Source of the DNA: Thiodiazotropha sp037382065
GTDB taxonomy: Bacteria; Pseudomonadota; Gammaproteobacteria; Chromatiales; Chromatiaceae
DNA length: 9,964 nt
Direction: 5' to 3'
NCBI GenBank assembly: GCA_037382065.1
Contig: JARRQF010000276.1
Coordinates: 1 to 9,964, forward strand
Shown: positions 5,302 through 9,964 of the stretch, piece after piece
Layout: each line of letters starts with the position of its first letter
How positions within the stretch are numbered: position 1 is the first letter of the stretch
Notes under the pieces: generated by a model
Told to the model about the DNA's origin: nothing
The model's database searches: none
What the model saw: only the letters and a program-made list of their open reading frames with translations
Position numbers and translations under genes: made by a program

Positions 5302-6207
5302 AGTAGTATTATCCAACGTCTGGCCAAGAAGAAATTAATTAATCCACCGAAGTTCCTGCCTAATGCGGTTCAGATGGAAGTGGTGGTGGGTTCTATTGCC
5401 TATGGTGTGTCTGGTGATAGTTCTGACATGGATATCTATGGTTTTTGCATTCCTAATAGAGATGATGTGTTTCCTCATACAAGAGGTGAAATACCGGGAT
5501 TTGGTGCTCAGCTCAAGCGCTTTGCGCAATATCAGCAACATCATATTTATGACGAATCAGCCTCAGGAGGGAAAGGCCAGAAGTATGATTTTACTATTTA
5601 CTCAATAGTGAAGTACTTCCAGTTGTGTATGGAAAATAATCCCAATATGATCGATTCCTTGTTTGTTCCAAGGCGATGTATTTTATACTCAACTCAAGTT
5701 GGAGAAATGGTGAGAGAGAATCGGCATCTGTTTCTGCATAAAGGTGCCTGGCATAAATTTAAAGGCTATGCCTACAGTCAATTACATAAAGCTGAAAACT
5801 CTATTCCTGAAAAAGATAGTACTCGCAGGGCTGATTATGAAAAACATGGTTATAGCACCAAGTTTGCCTATCATGTTGTGCGATTGATTTCAGAGGTTGA
5901 GATGATTCTGGTTGAAGGTGATCTGGATTTAACCAGAAACCGTGAACAGTTAAAAGCAATCCGCCGAGGTGAGTGGACTAAAGAGCAGTTAAGAGAGTTT
6001 TTTAATACTAAGGAAAAACACCTGGAGTCCCTTTACCTCTCCAGTTCTTTGCAACACAAACCTAATGAAAAAATGATTAAGCAATTACTTCTTGATTGTC
6101 TTGAACATCATTATGGCTCTCTGGAGGGGTGCATTTCTACCAGTGCTGATGAGGGGGCAATAGCTGTGAGAAAATTGGAAGAAATATTGAATATTATTAA
6201 TCGATGA
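5299..6207 (+). CDS. Predicted nucleotidyltransferase, DNA polymerase beta superfamily (COG3541/RlaP-like)
   Basis: The N-terminal motif GSIAYGVSGDSSDMDIYG (31-48) is the nucleotidyltransferase signature GS-x10-SDxDxxG. G31 and S32 bind nucleotide phosphates, and D43 and D45 are the metal-binding acidic residues. The protein has 302 residues, with a predicted helical C-terminal half containing AWHKFKGYAYSQLHKAE and YSTKFAYHVVRL motifs typical of COG3541 (Pfam NTase_2). Relatives occur in phages and beside RNA ligases in RNA-repair loci (the RlaP group), so a role in adding or transferring nucleotides to RNA ends is possible, but no ligase gene lies here. Translation starts at TTG. The gene stands alone: mobile DNA precedes it and a convergent broken gene follows. 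It is AT-richer than emrAB. The substrate is unknown. Confidence 0.8.
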   Translation: MSSIIQRLAKKKLINPPKFLPNAVQMEVVVGSIAYGVSGDSSDMDIYGFCIPNRDDVFPHTRGEIPGFGAQLKRFAQYQQHHIYDESASGGKGQKYDFTIYSIVKYFQLCMENNPNMIDSLFVPRRCILYSTQVGEMVRENRHLFLHKGAWHKFKGYAYSQLHKAENSIPEKDSTRRADYEKHGYSTKFAYHVVRLISEVEMILVEGDLDLTRNREQLKAIRRGEWTKEQLREFFNTKEKHLESLYLSSSLQHKPNEKMIKQLLLDCLEHHYGSLEGCISTSADEGAIAVRKLEEILNIINR

Positions 6208-6249
6208 GTAAGGGGTGCGAACTTTTATCCTTTGGCAGAGGGCACAGAT

Positions 6250-6294
6250 ATACCATTCCAGGTATTTGATGTGGTAACTCATTGCCTAACATCA
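6250..6294. repeat. Hairpins in the convergent intergenic region
   Basis: Two imperfect stems lie between the converging genes. ATACC-attcca-GGTAT is at 6250-6265. The longer is TGATGT+GGTAA (6267-6277) against TTGCC-TA-ACATCA (6282-6294), with one G-T pair and a two-base bulge. Neither has a T-run, so a factor-independent terminator is not convincing. The remaining intergenic sequence, 6208-6393, shows nothing else. Confidence 0.25.
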
Positions 6295-6393
6295 GATATC
6301 AACGATTAACCACACTAGGATTAGGGACCCAGAAGAGATAGTCAATAGTATTTCGGCTTTGGTGAGGTCACATAATAAATTGCAAAATACTCA

Positions 6394-6917
6394 TTACATT
6401 CCATTAGCAAAATCATCATGATGGACTTGTGTCTCTGCCCGCATGGCTTTCAGTGCTTTTCCATAGCCGATCAAGATGCCCAATCCCCACCGCAGACGGG
6501 ACTTGTAGTATAGATCACTATCTGGATCGTTTTTTTCGGGATCTTCGTTAAAGACATTTTCACAATGGCGCACGATTAGATGCTCGGGGATATAGCAGAG
6601 ACGATTGTTCTTATAACTGCTAATTCGGAGTTCAGTCACAGGATAGGTGCCACCAGTAGCAGATGAAACGCCAATAATATAAGCCGGCTTATGACCCAGT
6701 TCAAAACGGTTGAACATTAGAAAGAAGTTTTTTAGACCAGCGGGAACCTGTCCATGCCATTCCGGGGATATGATGACAAAAGCATCACTTTCTGAAAACT
6801 TTTTTGATAGGGCTCAATATCATTAAAATCTTTTTGTAGAATAGATGCGCTATAACGACCAATCTTCTCGCTCTGGGATGGATTGCGGTGGCTGCCACTA
6901 ATAATGCTAATTTTCAT
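6394..6917 (-). pseudogene. NADPH-dependent FMN reductase, frameshifted and probably internally deleted
   Basis: The 5' part begins MKISIISGSHRNPSQSEKIG, the phosphate-binding loop of flavodoxin-like NADPH:FMN reductases. Near 6800-6815 the homologous frame changes. The continuing frame reads KKFSESDAFVIISPEWHGQ, then PAGLKNFFL, and on through SSATGGTYPVTELRISSYK and LCYIPEHLIV to a stop at 6394. The first frame dies at 6732. Relatives have a loop with a PLWD-type motif between the second strand and the helix before SPEW. Here it is missing, about 25-30 residues, so an out-of-frame deletion best explains the break. A single-base change in the six-A tract (minus strand, 6800-6805) is the alternative. 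Without correction the protein lacks its C-terminal two thirds. It lies 71 bases downstream of ampD on the same strand. Confidence 0.8.
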
Positions 6918-6979
6918 AATAAATGAACTCTACTCTTTGGTTTATTAATCAAGGGTATATACACCACACTAGATTCTTA

Positions 6980-6985
6980 ATTATA
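6980..6985 (-). promoter_or_regulatory. Possible -10 box (TATAAT) for the reductase
   Basis: TATAAT on the minus strand lies just after the ampD stop and about 63 bases before the reductase start. The expected -35 would fall inside the end of ampD and no good match is visible, so this is only a candidate. Confidence 0.25.
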
Positions 6986-6988
6986 AGA

Positions 6989-7552
6989 TCAGTCATCTGT
7001 ATTTTGATGGGTTTTCAGTAAATGAAAGTAGCGAGGCCAATCGAATAGAGGGCCAGGGTCGGTTTTCCGCGTGGGTGCAATGGCCGCGTGGCTGGTGATC
7101 CGCTCTTTATTAATCGATGGGTAGAGGCTCATTATCTGTTTGGTGCTTTTGCAGAGGGTTTGGTATTGAGCATCAGTAAATGGCTTCTCATCACAGCCTT
7201 CCAGTTCAATGCCAATGGAGAAGTCGTTACAGCGTTGACGTCCACAATAGGTTGATACTCCTGCATGCCAGGCTCGGTTATTGAGCGGTACGTATTGTAT
7301 CAGTGCTCCATCTCGCCGGATCAGCAGGTGGCATGAAACCTTCGCATCCTGAATTTGCTTAAAATAGGGATGTGCTTCGCCATCCAAGCGATTCAGAAAG
7401 AGGTCATCTATCCAATGGCCGCCGAACTCACCTGGAGGCAGGCTAATGCTGTGGATCACAAGTAGGTTAATATCGGTGCCTGGTGGACGCTCATCGCTGT
7501 TTTCCGAAGGATGGTAGTCGGCACCCTGTAATAACACAGGATCCAGCTTCAT
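6989..7552 (-). CDS. ampD: AmpD, 1,6-anhydro-N-acetylmuramyl-L-alanine amidase
   Basis: This cytoplasmic zinc amidase would cleave the peptide from anhydro-muropeptides during murein recycling; in AmpR/AmpC species its loss raises beta-lactamase expression. The 187-residue length and the whole Amidase_2 fold fit. The zinc ligands are H34 (LLVIHSISLPPG), H155 (SHAAIAPTRKTDPGP) and D165, with E116 (IGIELEGCD) and K163 as catalytic partners, at almost the same positions as in the Citrobacter enzyme. There is no signal peptide, which fits AmpD rather than the periplasmic AmiD. Its ATG overlaps the stop of the CBS-domain gene as ATGA, with GGGAGAG just upstream, so it is translationally coupled as the last gene of the DUF1538 operon. 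No ampE lies behind it; a broken reductase follows instead. Confidence 0.93.
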   Translation of the reverse strand: MKLDPVLLQGADYHPSENSDERPPGTDINLLVIHSISLPPGEFGGHWIDDLFLNRLDGEAHPYFKQIQDAKVSCHLLIRRDGALIQYVPLNNRAWHAGVSTYCGRQRCNDFSIGIELEGCDEKPFTDAQYQTLCKSTKQIMSLYPSINKERITSHAAIAPTRKTDPGPLFDWPRYFHLLKTHQNTDD

Positions 7553-7962
7553 GTCTCTCCCTGCTTATGGGGAAAGGCCTTGAGTACCATGTCTGTGTAG
7601 CTGACGATACCTACAACCTCACCATTCGCTTCGACGGGGGCTCGTGACAGATCGAAACGGCTGAAGATTCTGGCGCAATAGCGAATATCCATATCAGGGG
7701 AGACGGTGAGTGCTGGTTTGGTCATGATTTCATAGATATTTACCCGCTCAGGAGCTTGGTCTCTGGCCAAAACCTGACGGGCGATGTCAGATAGGGTTAC
7801 CAAGCCAAACTCATCATATTTATGGCGTTTTTTGACAATCAGTGACTTGGTCTCAATATGGCTCATTTTATCCAGAGCAGATAGGACCGTGTCCATGCCG
7901 TCGACCATGTCGAAATCATTTTTCATCACGTCACGGACGCGAATAAGTTTGCGTTCGTTCAT
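7549..7962 (-). CDS. Two-CBS-domain protein
   Basis: This 137-residue protein is almost entirely a tandem CBS (Bateman) pair. The first CBS spans about 6-62 (VRDVMKNDFDMVDGMDTVLSA ... FGLVTLSDIARQVL). The second spans about 74-132 (IYEIMTKPALTVSPDMDIRY ... VVGIVSYTDMVLKAF). Both carry the (I/V)-x-T-x-x-D / S-x-x-D end motif that usually contacts the ribose of adenine nucleotides. There is no catalytic or membrane domain, so it probably works as a nucleotide-sensing subunit or regulator of a neighbour, most likely the DUF1538 pair. A strong ribosome site (GGAGGAAC) precedes the ATG, which overlaps the P-II gene stop (ATGA). Its own stop overlaps ampD. Which nucleotide it binds is unknown. Confidence 0.87.
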   Translation of the reverse strand: MNERKLIRVRDVMKNDFDMVDGMDTVLSALDKMSHIETKSLIVKKRHKYDEFGLVTLSDIARQVLARDQAPERVNIYEIMTKPALTVSPDMDIRYCARIFSRFDLSRAPVEANGEVVGIVSYTDMVLKAFPHKQGET

Positions 7963-8309
7963 AGTTCCTCCTTGATAACTTGAGAGAGAGACTGTATTTG
8001 GTGGCTGACCCCTACCGCATCCTCAATGTCTATCTGGAAAGCGATACCATTGCCGGATTGGTCATCAAATTTTCCTGCTTCAGCAATTTTTTCCAGAATG
8101 GCGCGGCTGAGATGTTCCTCGACCAGCAGTAAAAGAACATCCCGCTGGGTGTCAAGCGTTAGGCCCAGGAAGGTCTTACTCTGTTCGATTCCTTCCCCTC
8201 TTGCATGGTTTATGACTGTTGAACCTGTCGCTCCGGCAGATCGGGCCGCTTCGAGAACCTTATCTGTTGTGCTGTCCTCTACCAGAGCAATGATGAGCTT
8301 GAAATGCAT
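7959..8309 (-). CDS. P-II-like (GlnB-superfamily) signalling protein
   Basis: From ATG 8309 the protein has 116 residues and the P-II-type ferredoxin-like fold: strand 1 MHFKLIIALVED, helix 1 TTDKVLEAARSAGATG, a T-loop region NHARGEGIEQSKTFLG, strand RDVLLLLVEEHL, helix ILEKIAEAG, and a B-loop-like GKFDDQSGNGIAFQIDIEDAVGV. The uridylylated Tyr51 region of classical GlnB is not conserved, so it belongs with transporter-associated P-II-like proteins rather than the nitrogen regulators. I chose 8309 over an upstream ATG at 8348 because GAGG (8317-8320) is correctly placed and the longer form would begin inside the preceding gene. The location after two membrane proteins suggests that it gates or senses for that transporter, binding a nucleotide or similar small ligand. 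Confidence 0.82.
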   Translation of the reverse strand: MHFKLIIALVEDSTTDKVLEAARSAGATGSTVINHARGEGIEQSKTFLGLTLDTQRDVLLLLVEEHLSRAILEKIAEAGKFDDQSGNGIAFQIDIEDAVGVSHQIQSLSQVIKEEL

Positions 8310-8332
8310 ATCGATACCTCGGTTGGATAGGA

Positions 8333-9103
8333 TTACCGATGCTGCCAACGACTACGCCATTCACTGAGTTGGGCGTAGGCCATGACAGACATGATGGGGA
8401 AAAGACTGGCAAAGGCGATCAGGCCAAAGCCATCTATCATAGGGTTGCGTCCTGGAATGTTATTCGAGAGCCCAAGTCCGAGAGCGGCAACCAGTGGAAC
8501 GGTGACAGTTGATGTTGTCACCCCGCCTGAGTCATAGGCGAGTGCAATGATTGAACGGGGTGAGACCATGGTTTGGATCATAACCACGACATATCCAGAC
8601 ATAATGTACCATTGCAGTGGGGTTCCTGTGATGATTCGGTAACTGCCAAGGGTAATACCCACGGCAACGCCGATGGCTACAGCGATACGTAGCCCCCATT
8701 GACTGATGGCACCTGCCGATACCTGGTTTGCCTTAATCGCAACAGCGATTAGAGAGGGTTCAGCTATGGTGGTTGAGAAGCCAATACTGGCGGCAAATAA
8801 GTAAACCCATAAATAGTGATGCCATTCAATGGATTGCCCGTTAGATACTGTGCCGAGCAGTTGTGGAGAGGTGAGTTGTTTGGCCATCAGTTCGCCAAGG
8901 GGGAAAAGGGCGAGGTCGAGTCCTTCTAGAAACAGTGCCAAGCCAAAGAGCACCATAAAAAAACCAATCAGAATCTCTTTAGGGTTTTTCAGTGGGCGCC
9001 GTAAAACAAAAAATTGAAAGCCGAAGAGGATGGCTGCGATTGGTAAGACATCCAGTATGGTGCTGATGAGTACTGATAAGAAATGCTCGAAAAAATCGGT
9101 CAT
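8333..9103 (-). CDS. umpB: DUF1538 membrane protein, second subunit (UmpB-like)
   Basis: This 256-residue inner-membrane protein has about seven hydrophobic segments. DUF1538 hallmarks are GLALFLEGLDLALFPLGE (54-71), GFSTTIAEPSLI (108-119), AYDSGGVTTSTVTVPLV (189-205) and GRNPMIDGFGLIAFASL (218-234). The two glycine/threonine-rich segments resemble each other, which suggests an internal duplication. A paired DUF1538 system, UmpAB of Halomonas, has been described as a two-component Na+(Li+,K+)/H+ antiporter; cation/proton exchange is therefore the likely role, and the subunit letter is assigned by gene order. The start overlaps the upstream paralogue stop (ATGA). The ribosome site is weak, which suggests translational coupling. 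The stop (TAA 8333-8335) lies 23 bases before the P-II gene start. Confidence 0.85.
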   Translation of the reverse strand: MTDFFEHFLSVLISTILDVLPIAAILFGFQFFVLRRPLKNPKEILIGFFMVLFGLALFLEGLDLALFPLGELMAKQLTSPQLLGTVSNGQSIEWHHYLWVYLFAASIGFSTTIAEPSLIAVAIKANQVSAGAISQWGLRIAVAIGVAVGITLGSYRIITGTPLQWYIMSGYVVVMIQTMVSPRSIIALAYDSGGVTTSTVTVPLVAALGLGLSNNIPGRNPMIDGFGLIAFASLFPIMSVMAYAQLSEWRSRWQHR

Positions 9104-9831
9104 AGCATGATTCCATAGCCCATGACAAAAATCATTGGAGTGAGTGAGGCGAATGCGATGAGTCCAAATCCATCGGTCATAGGGTTGCGCCCCTTGATGC
9201 TGGAAGCGAGGCCGACTCCAAGAGCAGTGACAAGTGGCACAGTCACTGTTGATGTGGTGACGCCACCAGAGTCGTATGCAATGCCGATAATCTCTTCAGG
9301 TGCAAATGCTGTCATGATCACCACGCCAAGATAGCCACCAATAATCAGATATTGCACAGGCCAGCCTTTGACGATTCTAACAACACCAATTACGATGGCA
9401 AACCCGACAGAGAGCGCCACGGTATACCTGAGTCCCAAAGCATACTCATCCCTGGCTTCAGGCGTATTGATGATCATGCCTCCTACGGCGGCTACTTCGG
9501 CGGCTTCATCGGCGATCTTAATAAGTGCGGGTTCTGCCACGGTTGTGCCGAACCCTAGGCAGAAGGCGAATAGTAGTAGCCAGGTCAGGCTGCCTTTTCG
9601 GGCAAAGTTCCAGGCCATCTCTTCACCCAAAGGGAAAAGACCCAGATTCAGGCCCTCGATGAACAGACTTAGCCCTACCAGTACCAGCAGTGAGCCAAAT
9701 AACAGAGCTCCAAGGTTGGGAATGGGTTGTTGAAGGACTACTAGCTGAAAAAAGCTAATGACAATGATGATTGGTGCGAGATCACGAAAACTGTTCAGAA
9801 GCGATGCGATTAGGCGCCTGATTGAGTGCAT
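9100..9831 (-). CDS. umpA: DUF1538 membrane protein, first subunit (UmpA-like)
   Basis: This is the first gene of the operon, 243 residues, paralogous to its neighbour over the full length. It shares LSLFIEGLNLGLFPLGEEM (54-72), GFGTTVAEPALI (93-104), AYDSGGVTTSTVTVPLV (185-201) and GRNPMTDGFGLIAFASL (214-230). It differs mainly in the loop at about 105-130, which is longer and acidic here (IADEAAEVAAV). Conserved acidic residues inside membrane motifs (E59, E100, D187) are candidates for cation/proton binding. It probably forms a heteromeric antiporter with the downstream subunit, as described for UmpAB. The ATG at 9831 has no strong ribosome site; an AGG lies 13 bases upstream. The TGA at 9100-9102 overlaps the next start. 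The + strand reading across the end shows no competing gene. Confidence 0.85.
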   Translation of the reverse strand: MHSIRRLIASLLNSFRDLAPIIIVISFFQLVVLQQPIPNLGALLFGSLLVLVGLSLFIEGLNLGLFPLGEEMAWNFARKGSLTWLLLFAFCLGFGTTVAEPALIKIADEAAEVAAVGGMIINTPEARDEYALGLRYTVALSVGFAIVIGVVRIVKGWPVQYLIIGGYLGVVIMTAFAPEEIIGIAYDSGGVTTSTVTVPLVTALGVGLASSIKGRNPMTDGFGLIAFASLTPMIFVMGYGIML

Positions 9832-9873
9832 AGATGTTTAGATACCTAGTGTGGTGCTTCATACAAATTGACG

Positions 9874-9879
9874 ATTATA
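9874..9879 (-). promoter_or_regulatory. Candidate -10 box for the DUF1538 operon
   Basis: TATAAT on the minus strand, 43 bases before the first operon start, is a perfect -10 match. Sequence 16-17 bases upstream (GACTAA) is a poor -35. The box overlaps a short palindrome, TAGCGT-g-ACGCTA (9878-9890), which could act as an operator over the promoter. Confidence 0.4.
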
Positions 9880-9964
9880 GCGTGACGCTAAGCGGTTAGT
9901 CGCTAGGCGCGTGCCGCCGGGAATGGCTTCTCCCTTTCCAAGGCGCGCAACAACGCGGATGACC
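9878..9964. repeat. Palindrome-rich intergenic sequence at the right edge
   Basis: TAGCGT-g-ACGCTA (9878-9890) is a perfect 6-bp palindrome, followed by AGCG-gttagt-CGCT (9891-9904). The GC-rich rest contains GGCGCG twice and, on the minus strand, CGCGCCTTGGAAAGGG, which loosely resembles the TTGCAACTCCTTGGAATAG portion of the MITE at 1371-1389. It may be another mobile or REP-type repeat cut by the window edge. No gene is visible. Confidence 0.35.

Noticed and set aside
8310..8348. Longer start for the P-II-like protein
   Set aside because: It would overlap the preceding gene and add 13 residues not expected before the first P-II strand; ATG 8309 has GAGG at good spacing.
1..9964. CRISPR array, tRNA or rRNA genes
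   Set aside because: I saw no regularly spaced repeats, no cloverleaf with a GTTCRANNC arm and no rRNA-like sequence on either strand.

Overview
The window looks like an accessory or rearranged stretch of a gammaproteobacterial chromosome. The best evidence is the protein families: a SPOUT methyltransferase of the gammaproteobacterial type, an EmrAB-type efflux pair, AmpD with its canonical catalytic residues, and a DUF1538 pair with P-II and CBS genes. The short repeats and IS200/IS605 remnants resemble those I associate with sulfur-oxidising gammaproteobacteria, but I cannot fix the genus. Base composition is uneven by eye: emrAB is clearly GC-richer than the nucleotidyltransferase and the intergenic DNA around it.

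Left region (1-1000). Two pieces of a b-type cytochrome gene face each other: a C-terminal piece on + entering from the left edge, and an N-terminal piece on -. This suggests an inversion. Half of a short mobile repeat (about 299-405) separates them from an intact TrmH/SpoU-like RNA methyltransferase gene (423-986).

Mobile and decayed region (1230-2230). A complete 235-bp non-coding element (1232-1466) has terminal inverted repeats beginning CCTAAAAA and a perfect 5-bp target duplication, TTAAA. It is followed by scraps of an unrecognised coding sequence, then a divergent tnpA/tnpB remnant of an IS200/IS605 element. Its tnpB has lost the RuvC core, but the right-end hairpin and TCAA terminus remain. 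The terminus lies about 70 bp before emrA.

Efflux operon (2297-5168). emrA (HlyD-family adaptor) and emrB (14-TM DHA2 drug/H+ antiporter) form a two-gene unit with no regulator or outer-membrane channel in the window. The last five codons and the stop of emrB lie inside a 94-bp inverted half copy of the same short element (5151-5244). The window therefore holds three copies or parts of one element family, and all of them abut genes.

Middle region (5299-6917). A DNA polymerase beta-superfamily nucleotidyltransferase (COG3541/RlaP-like) starts at TTG. Convergent to it is a broken NADPH-dependent FMN reductase gene, out of frame and probably internally deleted.

Right region (6989-9831, - strand). 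This is a compact operon transcribed right to left: two DUF1538 membrane proteins (related to the UmpAB two-component cation/proton antiporter), a P-II-like protein, a two-CBS-domain protein, and ampD. Four of the five genes are joined by ATGA stop/start overlaps. The gene order suggests a cation/proton transporter with two nucleotide-sensing regulatory partners, coupled to a cell-wall recycling amidase. This operon is the most coherent biological system in the window.
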